Origin: Actinobacillus genomosp. 1
GTDB lineage: Bacteria; Pseudomonadota; Gammaproteobacteria; Enterobacterales; Pasteurellaceae
NCBI RefSeq assembly: GCF_029774175.1
Contig: NZ_CP103834.1
Coordinates: 1,684,501 to 1,748,500, forward strand
Direction: 5' to 3'
Length of the DNA: 64,000 nucleotides
Below are positions 43,783 through 52,864 of the stretch, piece by piece; the first letter of the stretch is position 1, and every line of letters starts with the position of its first letter. The position numbers and the translations under genes were made by a program. A model generated the notes under the pieces. That model was given only the letters and a program-made list of their open reading frames with translations, did no database searches and was not told the DNA's origin.

Positions 43783-45411
43783 ATGAATTCAAATCGTAGT
43801 TTACTGGTAATGGGTTTGTTATTAGTGTCTTTTTTAATTTTTACGCAATGGCAGCAAGATTTTAATCCTGAAATCCAAGCGCAAAAACAAGCACAACAAC
43901 AAGCTCAAGTTGCATCACAATCAAGCGACGTGCCTGCCGCATCTAACGCAAATACCGTTATTGCGGAAAATGCAACCCAAGGTAAAACCATCACGCTTCA
44001 AAGTGATGTATTACGTTTAACCATCGACACTTTAGGCGGCGATGTAATTGCTTCGGATTTATTAGCGCATAATGCGGAATTAAATTCCCAAACGCCATTC
44101 AAATTATTACAAACCGGAGCGACGACTTATATTGCGCAAAGCGGTTTAGTCGGCAAAAACGGGATCGATACCAATGCAGGTCGTCCGCAATACCAAGTTG
44201 CACAAGATACGTTCGTTTTGGCGGAAGGTCAAAATGAAATGAGCGTACCGATGACGTTTGAAAAAGACGGTGTGCTTTATACCAAAAACTTTGTGTTAAA
44301 ACGCGGTAGCTATGATGTTGCGGTGAACTTCAATGTAAAAAACCAAACGGCGGCAACCGTCGAAGTTCAGCCTTACGGTCAAATCAAACATACCTTATTG
44401 GAAAGTTCAGGAAGTTTAACTATGCCGACTTACACCGGCGGTGCTTATTCTTCTGCTGAAACCAACTATAAAAAATATAGTTTCCAAGATATGGAGAAAG
44501 CTAACCTCGATATTAATACGAAAGCGGGTTGGGCTGCCTTATTGCAACACTATTTCGTTTCCGCTTGGATTCCGAATCAGGATGCGGAAAATACGATTTA
44601 CTCTCGTACCAACAACGGTATCGCCACTATCGGTTATCGCGGTCCGGTAACAAACGTTGCGCCGAATAGCGAAGCAACGATTACCAGCCAATTATGGACC
44701 GGTCCGAAAGACCAAAAAGAGATGGAAGCGACCGCAGCGAACTTGGATTTAACCGTAGACTACGGCTGGGCGTGGTTTATTGCAAAACCGTTATTCGCAT
44801 TATTAACTTTCATCCAAAGTATCGTGACTAACTGGGGTTTAGCGATTATCGGTGTTACCATTGTGGTTAAAACAATTCTTTATCCATTAACCAAAGCGCA
44901 ATATACCTCAATGGCAAGAATGCGTATGTTACAGCCGAAAATTCAAGAGATGCGCGAGCGTTTCGGTGATGATCGTCAGCGTATGAGCCAAGAGATGATG
45001 AAACTCTATAAAGAAGAAAAAGTGAACCCGATGGGCGGTTGTTTACCGATTCTTATCCAAATGCCGATTTTCATCGCATTATATTGGACCTTTATGGAAG
45101 CGGTAGAACTTCGTCACGCACCGTTCTTCGGCTGGATTCAAGACTTATCGGCACAAGACCCGTACTACATCCTTCCGTTATTAATGGGTGCATCGATGTT
45201 CTTGTTACAAAAAATGTCCCCTAGTCCGGTAACCGATCCGGTACAACAAAAAGTAATGACGTTTATGCCGGTTATGTTTACCGTGTTCTTCTTATGGTTC
45301 CCGTCAGGCTTAGTACTTTACTGGCTAACCTCAAACATTATTACGATTGTTCAACAATGGTTAATCTATCGTAATCTTGAGAAGAAAGGCTTACATTCTC
45401 GTAAAAAATAA
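43783..45411 (+). CDS. yidC: Membrane protein insertase YidC
   Basis: This 542-residue protein has an N-terminal membrane anchor (LLVMGLLLVSFLIFTQWQQDF), a large periplasmic domain (residues about 60-330), and the conserved five-helix insertase core (FIQSIVTNWGLAIIGVTIVVKTILYPLTKAQY with its arginine-containing groove at MARMRMLQPKI, then NPMGGCLPILIQMPIFIALYW). It inserts proteins into the inner membrane with or without SecYEG. In many bacteria yidC is beside rnpA and mnmE; here mnmE lies 17 kb away. A terminator follows. Confidence 0.97.
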   Translation: MNSNRSLLVMGLLLVSFLIFTQWQQDFNPEIQAQKQAQQQAQVASQSSDVPAASNANTVIAENATQGKTITLQSDVLRLTIDTLGGDVIASDLLAHNAELNSQTPFKLLQTGATTYIAQSGLVGKNGIDTNAGRPQYQVAQDTFVLAEGQNEMSVPMTFEKDGVLYTKNFVLKRGSYDVAVNFNVKNQTAATVEVQPYGQIKHTLLESSGSLTMPTYTGGAYSSAETNYKKYSFQDMEKANLDINTKAGWAALLQHYFVSAWIPNQDAENTIYSRTNNGIATIGYRGPVTNVAPNSEATITSQLWTGPKDQKEMEATAANLDLTVDYGWAWFIAKPLFALLTFIQSIVTNWGLAIIGVTIVVKTILYPLTKAQYTSMARMRMLQPKIQEMRERFGDDRQRMSQEMMKLYKEEKVNPMGGCLPILIQMPIFIALYWTFMEAVELRHAPFFGWIQDLSAQDPYYILPLLMGASMFLLQKMSPSPVTDPVQQKVMTFMPVMFTVFFLWFPSGLVLYWLTSNIITIVQQWLIYRNLEKKGLHSRKK

Positions 45412-45425
45412 ACGAGATAATATTT

Positions 45426-45477
45426 AAAAATCTGCACTATAAATTGGACTTATCCTTTTTATGGTGCAGATTTTTTA
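45426..45477 (+). terminator. Terminator after yidC
   Basis: AAAAATCTGCAC and GTGCAGATTTTT form a 12-bp perfect stem across a 26-base loop, followed by T residues. Confidence 0.75.
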
Positions 45478-45602
45478 TGCCTTTAAGTTGATATCGAAGA
45501 TAGAGATATAAGAGCGTTTAATCTTTTCTAAAGACAAATCACAGACTATAGCCGTTTCATAAAGAACGAATCCGGTACTGTTTCAGACAGTATCGTTATT
45601 AG

Positions 45603-45644
45603 CAATAAAAAAGGACCGAGTTTCATTTATCTTGAACTCGGTCC
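45603..45644 (-). terminator. Terminator of the nap operon
   Basis: On the minus strand GGACCGAGTT and AACTCGGTCC pair perfectly and run into TTTTTTATT. It lies about 30 bases past the napC stop codon. The region between this and the yidC terminator (45478-45602) shows no gene. Confidence 0.9.
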
Positions 45645-45672
45645 AATTATTTATCCTTAGTTAGTCTCTAAA

Positions 45673-46287
45673 CTATTTTGCTTCGGATTTCTGCTCTTTT
45701 TGAATCATATCTTCAGGAATAAAGGTTTTTTGTACTTTTTCCATATGCGGAAGATTATGTGCAATACCTTTGTGGCAATCGATACAAGTTTTACCCTGAT
45801 CTTGTGCCATAGCGTGCATTTGTTGCGCTACGGTTTTTTGTTGAGTGAAATCCATATCTTCAAAGTTATGACAGTTACGACACTCTTGCGAATCGTTAGC
45901 TTTCATACGCGCCCATTCACGCTCCGCCATTTCTAAACGATGCGCTTCAAATTTTTCTTTGGTATCCACTTTACCGGTAAAGTGTGCATACACTTCTTTT
46001 GAAGCGATAATTTTACGTTTCCATTTATCGATGAATTCATGCGGTACGTGACAGTCCGAACAAATCGCTTTCACACCGCTACGGTTTGAATAGTGGGCGG
46101 AAGCACGATATTCGGGTACAACGTCATTCATATGACAATCCGAACAGAATTGTTCGGTATTGGTATATTCCAAGCCTTTGTTAAAACCGCCCCAAGCTAA
46201 AATCCCTCCGATTGCGGAGATAAGGATTAATGCGCCTGCCGCCATTTTGCTAGGCGTACGGAACCAATTCCAAAATTTCTTAATCAT
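45673..46287 (-). CDS. napC: Tetraheme cytochrome c NapC
   Basis: This 204-residue NapC/NirT-family quinol dehydrogenase has one N-terminal membrane anchor (ALILISAIGGILAWGGF) and four CXXCH heme sites (CSDCH twice, CRNCH, CIDCH). It takes electrons from the quinol pool and passes them to NapB-NapA in the periplasm. It is the last gene of napFDAGHBC. The start follows a clear ribosome site (AAGGAGCAACAT). Confidence 0.96.
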   Translation of the reverse strand: MIKKFWNWFRTPSKMAAGALILISAIGGILAWGGFNKGLEYTNTEQFCSDCHMNDVVPEYRASAHYSNRSGVKAICSDCHVPHEFIDKWKRKIIASKEVYAHFTGKVDTKEKFEAHRLEMAEREWARMKANDSQECRNCHNFEDMDFTQQKTVAQQMHAMAQDQGKTCIDCHKGIAHNLPHMEKVQKTFIPEDMIQKEQKSEAK

Positions 46288-46298
46288 TATGTTGCTCC

Positions 46299-46721
46299 TT
46301 ATTTACCTTGCGTTTGACGAATCGTTTCAAATTTGTTTTGAATAATCGGATTTACATCCGTTTGTTGTACGTGGCATTGTAAACAGAAGTAACGACGCGG
46401 AGAGGTACCTTCCGTCAATTTACCGTCGCGATCCATAAAATGCGTTTTAGGCACACGAGGCGCACCTGTTGTACTTGATACTTCCGGTGCATGGCAACCT
46501 AAACATTGGTTAGTATTTTTCGTCACTTGCAAACCGCGAATACTATGCGGTACAAGCGGCGGCTGATGAGGGAAAGTCGTCGGAATATTACCGACGTCTT
46601 TATGTGGATTCGTATAAGCCGGCGCCACATTTTCCGGTAATTTATCCAGCGATAAATTTTGTGTTTCCGCTACTGCAAAACCTGTAATTGCAGTAAGGAT
46701 AAGAGCGAGATATTTTCTCAT
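46299..46721 (-). CDS. napB: Diheme cytochrome c subunit NapB
   Basis: This 140-residue periplasmic protein has a signal peptide (MRKYLALILTAITGFAVA) and two CXXCH sites (CLGCH and CLQCH). It receives electrons from NapC and passes them to the NapA catalytic subunit. It is the sixth gene of the operon, followed by napC after 11 bases. Confidence 0.95.
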   Translation of the reverse strand: MRKYLALILTAITGFAVAETQNLSLDKLPENVAPAYTNPHKDVGNIPTTFPHQPPLVPHSIRGLQVTKNTNQCLGCHAPEVSSTTGAPRVPKTHFMDRDGKLTEGTSPRRYFCLQCHVQQTDVNPIIQNKFETIRQTQGK

Positions 46722-46739
46722 TTTGGTTCACTCCATGAT

Positions 46740-47633
46740 TTATACATTTTTTACTTCGATACTGCCTTGAAAACGTGTTCCAAAGGCAAAAACATTTTCC
46801 GGACAAACATCTATACAGCGTCCGCAGCTAATACAATCTTTTGAAAGCACTATCGTACTGTCTTCCGGTTTGCCGTGTAGCGGCACTCTCAGTACTTGCG
46901 GCTCAGGACACACGTTATAACAGTCCATACAGCGGTCACAATGCGCACGATCTACCACATTGACTTTGATAATACTTTTTGCGCCAATCAGTGCATAAGT
47001 TGCGCCAATCGGACAAAGATGCCCGCACCAACCGTGCTCTACGATAAGTAAGTCGAATAAGAAGACCACTGCGACTAACCAAAGTGTTGCGCCCAATCCG
47101 AAGACAAAGACACGACCGAGAGCCGCCACCGGGTTAATCCATTCCCACAATAATGTCCCGGAGATCGCACTACCGACCAGAATCATTGCCAAAATCGCAT
47201 AACGTAAGTTACGCGGAATTTTAGCACTTTGACGAATACCGAGTTTTCTACGTAACCAAGCGGCTGTATCCGTAACCATATTCATAGGGCAAACCCAGCC
47301 GCAGAACGCTTTACTTGCCACTACCGCATAAAATGCCACAACAATTAGCGCACCTAAAATCGTTGTCCATTCCGGTAAATAGCCTGTTGCAAGACTTTCC
47401 GCCGTAATGAGCGGATCGCTCATCGGGATCACGTCAAACAACATACTACCGCTGTAATTGCCTTTTAAAATCCAAATATTCCAAAACGGCCCGCTTAAAA
47501 ACATTAGGATAATACTTAATTGGCTAATACGGCGTAAGATTAAAAATCGGTACGCTCTCCACCAACCTAATTTTTGTCGAGCCTCTAAACCGGCGTCTTG
47601 CGGTTTATTCGGGGTAAATTTTATCTCAGCCAT
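46740..47633 (-). CDS. napH: Ferredoxin-type quinol dehydrogenase membrane subunit NapH
   Basis: This 297-residue inner-membrane protein has about four membrane segments, cysteine motifs on the cytoplasmic side (CGWVCPMN and CGHLCPIG) and two C-terminal 4Fe-4S clusters (CDRCMDCYNVCPEPQ and CISCGRCIDVCPEN). With NapG it forms an alternative quinol oxidation route to NapA. The start overlaps the napG stop by one base (TAATG), so translation is coupled. Confidence 0.95.
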   Translation of the reverse strand: MAEIKFTPNKPQDAGLEARQKLGWWRAYRFLILRRISQLSIILMFLSGPFWNIWILKGNYSGSMLFDVIPMSDPLITAESLATGYLPEWTTILGALIVVAFYAVVASKAFCGWVCPMNMVTDTAAWLRRKLGIRQSAKIPRNLRYAILAMILVGSAISGTLLWEWINPVAALGRVFVFGLGATLWLVAVVFLFDLLIVEHGWCGHLCPIGATYALIGAKSIIKVNVVDRAHCDRCMDCYNVCPEPQVLRVPLHGKPEDSTIVLSKDCISCGRCIDVCPENVFAFGTRFQGSIEVKNV

Positions 47634-48538
47634 TATTTAACCCCCTTAATATTTAAATCTAAGTTAGGGAAATGTTCCGCTTCAGGTACAGTGGTCGAAC
47701 TCGGTACATAGTCGTAAGTCGCCCGATTCGGCGTAGCTACTTTTTGGTTCGGCTGTACTTTCATAAATTGATAAGTCGGCTCGTTCATTCCTTCCGGTAC
47801 ACGGGCATCCATTGCCGGACGTAAACCGTCCGGATGCTGTTCGTCCAACAAGGCTTTACCGGCATTTTGTTTTTCTTGCCAGCCTAAACGATAGTGACGT
47901 CCCAACATACCTTTAGCTAAGTCCATCGGTAATACTTTAATCGCCGCTTCTTCCAATACGCACGATTGTTCGCATTTACCGCAACCGGTACAAGCATCGG
48001 AATGGACGGTCGGGATTAGCTTCGCATGAATATGCGTACGGGTATTAGGTACTTCTTCCAGCGTAATCGCCTTATCAATCAGCGGACATACCCGATAACA
48101 TACGTCACAACGTAAACCTTGCCAGTTCAAACAAGTCTCATGGTCGAGTAATACCGCCAATCCCATACGAGCATCGTTAATATCGGTCAATTCCTCGCTT
48201 AACGCACCGCTAGGGCAAGCATTCATACAAGGAATATCCACGCACATTTCACAAGGTTTGTCTCGTGCAATAAAATACGGCGTACCGGCTTCCATCGGCG
48301 AAAGTAAACTTGCCAAATGCAACATATCGTACGGACAGGCTTGTACACATTGTCCGCAACGCGTACAAGAGGCTAAGAAATCCTTTTCCGGTAATGCACC
48401 CGGTGGTCGTAAAGCAACGCCTTCTTTGGCATTTGCTTGGTGTTGTTGTAACCCTAAAATTACACCGACACCACAAATACCGGCTGCGGTTCTGGTCGCA
48501 TTTTTCAAAAATTGGCGACGATTCGGGTCAAGTTTCAT
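47633..48538 (-). CDS. napG: Ferredoxin-type protein NapG
   Basis: This 301-residue protein has a twin-arginine-type signal (NRRQFLKNATRTAAGICGVGV) and several 4Fe-4S motifs: CTRCGQCVQACP, CEMCVDIPCMNACP, CDVCYRVCP, and CTGCGKCEQSC. It should be exported by Tat and work with NapH in quinol oxidation. It is the fourth gene of the operon. Between it and napA is a palindromic repeat of about 95 bases. Confidence 0.94.
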   Translation of the reverse strand: MKLDPNRRQFLKNATRTAAGICGVGVILGLQQHQANAKEGVALRPPGALPEKDFLASCTRCGQCVQACPYDMLHLASLLSPMEAGTPYFIARDKPCEMCVDIPCMNACPSGALSEELTDINDARMGLAVLLDHETCLNWQGLRCDVCYRVCPLIDKAITLEEVPNTRTHIHAKLIPTVHSDACTGCGKCEQSCVLEEAAIKVLPMDLAKGMLGRHYRLGWQEKQNAGKALLDEQHPDGLRPAMDARVPEGMNEPTYQFMKVQPNQKVATPNRATYDYVPSSTTVPEAEHFPNLDLNIKGVK

Positions 48539-48592
48539 AGTAGTATCCTTTTTATAAGCGGTTGAAATTTACACAATTTTCCACTTATCTTA

Positions 48593-48687
48593 TCCCCCTC
48601 TTTAGTAAAGAGGGGTTAGGGGAGATTTGTACGATATTGAAGATCCTTAAAAATCTCCCCCAGCCCCTCTTTTTCAAAGAGGGGGGC
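48593..48687. repeat. Palindromic repeat inside the nap operon
   Basis: Two hairpins (CCCCTCTTTAGTAAAGAGGGG and a second CCCCTCTTTTTCAAAGAGGGG copy) face each other across about 30 bases as one larger inverted repeat that extends to GGGGAGATTT/AAATCTCCCC. It has no coding capacity and lies in the napA-napG gap. The flanks carry TA on both sides, which could be a target duplication. Confidence 0.75.
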
Positions 48688-48692
48688 TATAA

Positions 48693-51176
48693 TTACGCCT
48701 TAACCACTTTAACCGCACATTTTTTGTAGTCGGTCTCACCTGAAATCGGGTCGGTTGCATCTAACACTAATTTATTTGCCAACTGTCCCGCATCGAAGAA
48801 GGTGGTATAAATTAGACCTTTCGGACATTTGTTGCGACCGCGCGTATCTAAGTGAGTAATCATTTCGCCGCGACGAGTAATTAATTTCACTTTATCACCG
48901 TGACGTAAGCCGCGAGCTTTAGCATCGTCCGGATGCATCCAACAAAGGTTGTTCGGGAACGAACGGTGTAATTCCGGTACGCGACGCGTCATAGTACCGG
49001 TATGCCAATGTTCAAGCACACGACCGGTACATAACCATAAATCGTACTCTTCATCCGGACTTTCCGCAGGCTCTTCGTAAGGTACGCCTAAGATAATCGC
49101 TTTTTTATCCGGATAGCCGTAGAACGATACGCCTTCACCCGCTTTGACATACGGGTCGAAGCCTTCACGATAACGCCATAAGGTTTCTTTACCGTCCACT
49201 ACCGGCCAACGTAAGCCGCGCACTTGGTGGTAAGTATCGAAGTCGGCTAAGTCATGTCCGTGACCGCGACCGAATGCCGCATATTCTTCAAATAAACCTT
49301 TTTGTAGGTAGTAACCGAAATGTTCCGCTTCATCATTGATATAACCCGGTACGTTATTCGGCGTATCGAATTTATCCACTGCGCCGTTTTTATAGAGTAC
49401 TTCGTAAAGGGTTTTGCCACGATATTCCGGCATTTGTGCAAGTAATGCTTCATCCCATACCTCATCGGTTTTGAAGTATTTAGAGAATTCAACAATTTGC
49501 CATAAGTCTGAACGAGATTCACCCGGACCTTTTACTTGCTGACGCCAGAATTGGGTACGACGTTCCGCATTACCGTAAGCCCCTTCTTTTTCCACCCACA
49601 TACAAGTCGGAAGAATTAAGTCCGCAGCTACCGCAGAAACAGAAGGATATGGATCGGAAACCACGATAAAGTTTTCCGGATTACGCCAACCTGGGAAGAT
49701 CTCTTCATTAATATTCGGACCGCCTTGCATATTGTTGGTACAAAGCTGCCATAAGAAATTAAGTTTACCGTCTTTTAACATACGGCTTTGCATAACCGCA
49801 GGATACCCCGGCACGGTCGGAATCGTACCTTTCGGTAATTTCCACGCTTTTTCTACAATTTCAACGTGTTTCGGATTGGTTACCACCATGTCCGCCGGTA
49901 AACGGTGTACGAAAGTACCGACTTCACGCGCCGTACCGCAAGCTGACGGCTGACCGGTTAATGAGAACGGACCGCAACCCGGCGTTGAGATTTTACCGGT
50001 AAGCAAGTGTACGTTATAAACCATGTGGTTTACCCATACGCCGCGTACGTGCTGGTTAAAGCCCATTGTCCAGAAAGATACTAACGTTTGTTTCGGATCC
50101 GCATACATTTTCGCCAGCGTTTCCAATTGATCTTTCGGTACACCGGAAATTTCGTGCGCTTTTTCTAATGTATAAGGCTCAACGATTTTCTTAAATTCTT
50201 CGAAATCGGAATCATACATTTTGCCGGCGGTTTTCGCATTTTTCGCTGCTTTTTGGCGAGGATGATCCGGACGTAAACCGTAACCGATATCCGTTTCACC
50301 ACGTTTAAATTTGGTATGTTTATTAACGAAATCCCAGTTTACTTTATCGTTTTGGATAATGTAGTTGGCGATATAGTTAAGAATTGCTAAATCCGAATGC
50401 GGTTTAAAGATAATCGGGGTATCCGCCAATTCAAACGAACGGTGTTCAAATGTGGACATTACCACCACTTTCACTTTATCGTCCGATAAGCGGCGGTCGG
50501 AAATGCGGCTCCATAAAATCGGGTGCATTTCCGCCATATTCGAACCCCAAAGCACGAACGCGTCGGTTTTCTCAATATCGTTATAACAACCCATAGGTTC
50601 ATCCATACCGAAAGTACGCATAAACGCTACCGCCGCAGACGCCATACAGTGGCGTGCATTCGGGTCGATGGTGTTAGAACGTAAACCGCCTTTCCAAAGT
50701 TTTACTTTCGCATAACCTTCGAAAATAGTTGTTTGACCTGATGAGAACATACCAACCGAATTCGGTTCTTTTTTCTTAAGAATATCTTTTACTTTCTCCG
50801 CCATAATCGTGAAAGCTTGATCCCAAGAAACCGGTGTAAAGTCGCCTTCTTTATGGAATTTACCGTCTTTCATACGTAATAAAGGCGTTTGTATACGGTC
50901 TGCGCCGTACATAATTTTTGATAAGAAGTAACCTTTAATACAGTTTAAACCACGATTTACTTCCGCATCCGGGTCACCTTGGGTCGCAACCACACGACCG
51001 TCTTTGGTACCGACAAGTACGCTACAACCCGTACCGCAGAAACGGCATGGAGCTTTATCCCATCTAATACCGTCATCAGCAGCATAAACATTTTTTACAG
51101 GAATGGTCATTCCTGCCGCAGCAGCCGCAGCCATCGCCGCATTTGCTTTCATAAAATCTCTACGATTGAGTTCCAT
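48693..51176 (-). CDS. napA: Periplasmic nitrate reductase catalytic subunit
   Basis: This 827-residue molybdoenzyme reduces nitrate to nitrite in the periplasm. It starts with a Tat signal (MELNRRDFMKANAAMAAAAAAG), then a 4Fe-4S site (CRFCGTGCSVLVG, with C47-type spacing and later NRGLNCIKGYFL) and molybdopterin motifs, including a conserved cysteine ligand in NARHCMASAAVAF. The ATG at 51174-51176 was chosen because it begins the Tat signal and follows GGGAAA; the longer frame overlaps napD. It is the third gene of napFDAGHBC. Confidence 0.97.
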   Translation of the reverse strand: MELNRRDFMKANAAMAAAAAAGMTIPVKNVYAADDGIRWDKAPCRFCGTGCSVLVGTKDGRVVATQGDPDAEVNRGLNCIKGYFLSKIMYGADRIQTPLLRMKDGKFHKEGDFTPVSWDQAFTIMAEKVKDILKKKEPNSVGMFSSGQTTIFEGYAKVKLWKGGLRSNTIDPNARHCMASAAVAFMRTFGMDEPMGCYNDIEKTDAFVLWGSNMAEMHPILWSRISDRRLSDDKVKVVVMSTFEHRSFELADTPIIFKPHSDLAILNYIANYIIQNDKVNWDFVNKHTKFKRGETDIGYGLRPDHPRQKAAKNAKTAGKMYDSDFEEFKKIVEPYTLEKAHEISGVPKDQLETLAKMYADPKQTLVSFWTMGFNQHVRGVWVNHMVYNVHLLTGKISTPGCGPFSLTGQPSACGTAREVGTFVHRLPADMVVTNPKHVEIVEKAWKLPKGTIPTVPGYPAVMQSRMLKDGKLNFLWQLCTNNMQGGPNINEEIFPGWRNPENFIVVSDPYPSVSAVAADLILPTCMWVEKEGAYGNAERRTQFWRQQVKGPGESRSDLWQIVEFSKYFKTDEVWDEALLAQMPEYRGKTLYEVLYKNGAVDKFDTPNNVPGYINDEAEHFGYYLQKGLFEEYAAFGRGHGHDLADFDTYHQVRGLRWPVVDGKETLWRYREGFDPYVKAGEGVSFYGYPDKKAIILGVPYEEPAESPDEEYDLWLCTGRVLEHWHTGTMTRRVPELHRSFPNNLCWMHPDDAKARGLRHGDKVKLITRRGEMITHLDTRGRNKCPKGLIYTTFFDAGQLANKLVLDATDPISGETDYKKCAVKVVKA

Positions 51177-51207
51177 AATGTTTCCCACTTTTATAAAAAA
51201 ATTAAAA

Positions 51208-51477
51208 CTATTGTTCATCTAGGTAATTGGAAATTAACGATACGACAATAACACCGTTAATATCTTTTACCTGATCGATTAAATCGGCGAGTGCAAGTTG
51301 TCTGTCACTTTCAAGTGTTACAACCAATTTGCCTTCTTCGGCTTTTTCACCGTGAATTTCTGCAAGCGGAATTGCGAGAATATCCGCTTTCACTTGCGCT
51401 AATTTTGCCGGCTTGGCTTGCACGACAAGGCTGCACACATACCAGTTTTTAGCTTCGTTTAAATTTTCCGTACTCAT
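51208..51477 (-). CDS. napD: NapA maturation chaperone NapD
   Basis: This 89-residue cytoplasmic protein matches NapD: WYVCSLVVQAKPAKLAQVKADILAIPLAEIHGEKAEEGKLVVTLE. It binds the twin-arginine signal of NapA and holds back export until the cofactor is inserted. It lies between napF (gap of 2 bases) and napA (31 bases). Confidence 0.93.
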   Translation of the reverse strand: MSTENLNEAKNWYVCSLVVQAKPAKLAQVKADILAIPLAEIHGEKAEEGKLVVTLESDRQLALADLIDQVKDINGVIVVSLISNYLDEQ

Positions 51478-51479
51478 TA

Positions 51480-52010
51480 CTAAAATTCATTCCTTAAAAT
51501 TGATATTGCGGAAGTAGGACAAACCGAGAGGCAAGCTCCGCAACCGTTACAAGCGGTCAAATCCAGTTGTAAAGTTGCAATACCGCCTAATGCCGGGCGA
51601 AAACGAATTGCTCTGCTTTCACAGCTGTCTCCACAACTTCTACACTCAACTCGTTGTTTTAATAAACAGTTTTCTTTAATTTCAATCTTATGTCGCCAAG
51701 CCTCTTGCGTTGTAGCGATAAACACATCAGACTCACAACTTTTCACGCAAGCTTCACAAAAAGTACATTCGCCACGGCTAAAGTCGATCTCGGGATAACC
51801 GCCCGCACCTTTCACGATAATTTGCGTTTCACAAGCGGATATACAGTTATCGCAAGCGGTACATTTTTCATAAAAACTTGCAAGATTTGTCCAAGGCGGG
51901 CGAATCGCATGATGTCCTTGTTGCTTGACCTGCTCAGTTTGTAACGCATTTAAAAAATGACCGCGTAAAAAACTACGTCGAGGCAAAGATTGTTGGCTGA
52001 AATCGGACAA
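51480..52010 (-). CDS. napF: Ferredoxin-type protein NapF (TTG start)
   Basis: This 176-residue cytoplasmic iron-sulfur protein has four-cysteine 4Fe-4S motifs: CTACDNCISACE, CTFCEACVKSCE, CRSCGDSC, and CNGCGACLSVCP, and the IRPPW block typical of NapF. It interacts with NapA before export in other bacteria. No ATG is available near the start: TTG at 52008-52010, preceded by AGGTG, is the only plausible start consistent with the family length. It heads the nap operon, which has an FNR box about 105 bases upstream. Confidence 0.88.
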   Translation of the reverse strand: MSDFSQQSLPRRSFLRGHFLNALQTEQVKQQGHHAIRPPWTNLASFYEKCTACDNCISACETQIIVKGAGGYPEIDFSRGECTFCEACVKSCESDVFIATTQEAWRHKIEIKENCLLKQRVECRSCGDSCESRAIRFRPALGGIATLQLDLTACNGCGACLSVCPTSAISILRNEF

Positions 52011-52113
52011 AACACACCTACGGCAAATAAAACTAAATGATGAATATTATCGACTTTTACTGATCCGCTTTCATCACTCCAAGGAGGTATTTGCCTGATA
52101 ACTAAAGGAAAGA

Positions 52114-52127
52114 TTGATTATTATCAA
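52114..52127 (-). promoter_or_regulatory. FNR binding site upstream of napF
   Basis: TTGATTATTATCAA is an exact match to the FNR consensus TTGAT-N4-ATCAA. It lies in the 198-base region between divergent napF and the flavoprotein gene, so it may serve either; nap is the more likely target. A TACCTCC stretch (minus strand, 52082-52088) resembles a NarP/NarL half-site. Confidence 0.82.
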
Positions 52128-52208
52128 AGAATAATTAAGGGAAGTTTTGTATGTAAAGACTGATTTCGGCGATAATTAAGAACCGTTATTATTTAGCTGA
52201 GAAATACG

Positions 52209-52784
52209 ATGAATCATCTGATTATTTACGCCCATCCGAACCCGCAAAGTTTTAACCGTGCGCTACTAACACAAACCGTTCAAGCAAGCCAAAATCATCA
52301 AGTTATCGTACGAGATTTATATCAATTAAATTTTGATCCCAATTTAGCTTGGCAAGAATTTCAAGACAGCCTCACCGGTATATATGCAAACCAAGTCCAA
52401 ACAGAACATCAATATTGGCAACAAGCCGATGTCATTACCTTAATTTATCCGCTTTGGTGGATGGGTTTTCCGGCAATTTTAAAAGGCTACTTAGATCGTG
52501 TACTTACCTATGGTTTTGCCTATACCAACGGCGAAACCGAAAGTATCGGTTTATTAAAAGGTAAAAAAATGCAACAGTTTGTCACCATGGGTAACAACAA
52601 TCAGAAATATGCAGACAAAGGTTTCTTAAAATCGCTTGATGATACGCTCGGCAACGGATTATTTAGCTTCTGTGGGATCGAAAATGTGCAAATGCACTAT
52701 TTTGGTGATATCGGTTTAAAACAAACCGATTATGCCGCCATTTTGCAACAAGTTGAGCAAAATTGCAGAGAAATGTTGAAATAA
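52209..52784 (+). CDS. NAD(P)H:quinone oxidoreductase-like flavoprotein
   Basis: This 191-residue flavodoxin-fold protein belongs to the NQO1/KefF/MdaB class: LIIYAHPNPQSFNRALLTQTV (FMN/FAD phosphate loop), VITLIYPLWWMGFPAILKGYLDRVLTYGFAYT. It probably reduces quinones or related electrophiles in the cytoplasm. No KefC-like partner is nearby. It diverges from the nap operon across a region containing the FNR box. Confidence 0.85.
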   Translation: MNHLIIYAHPNPQSFNRALLTQTVQASQNHQVIVRDLYQLNFDPNLAWQEFQDSLTGIYANQVQTEHQYWQQADVITLIYPLWWMGFPAILKGYLDRVLTYGFAYTNGETESIGLLKGKKMQQFVTMGNNNQKYADKGFLKSLDDTLGNGLFSFCGIENVQMHYFGDIGLKQTDYAAILQQVEQNCREMLK

Positions 52785-52793
52785 CACAAAATA

Positions 52794-52850
52794 AAAGCGG
52801 TTGATTTTAATAGGAAATTTGTAAATCTTTCCTCAAAATCAACCGCTTGT
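52794..52850. terminator. Uptake-signal inverted pair between convergent genes
   Basis: AAGCGGTTGATTTTAATAGG and CCTCAAAATCAACCGCTT pair with one bulge; it separates the flavoprotein gene and thrC. Confidence 0.8.
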
Positions 52851-52864
52851 TTAAGCTAAATAGA

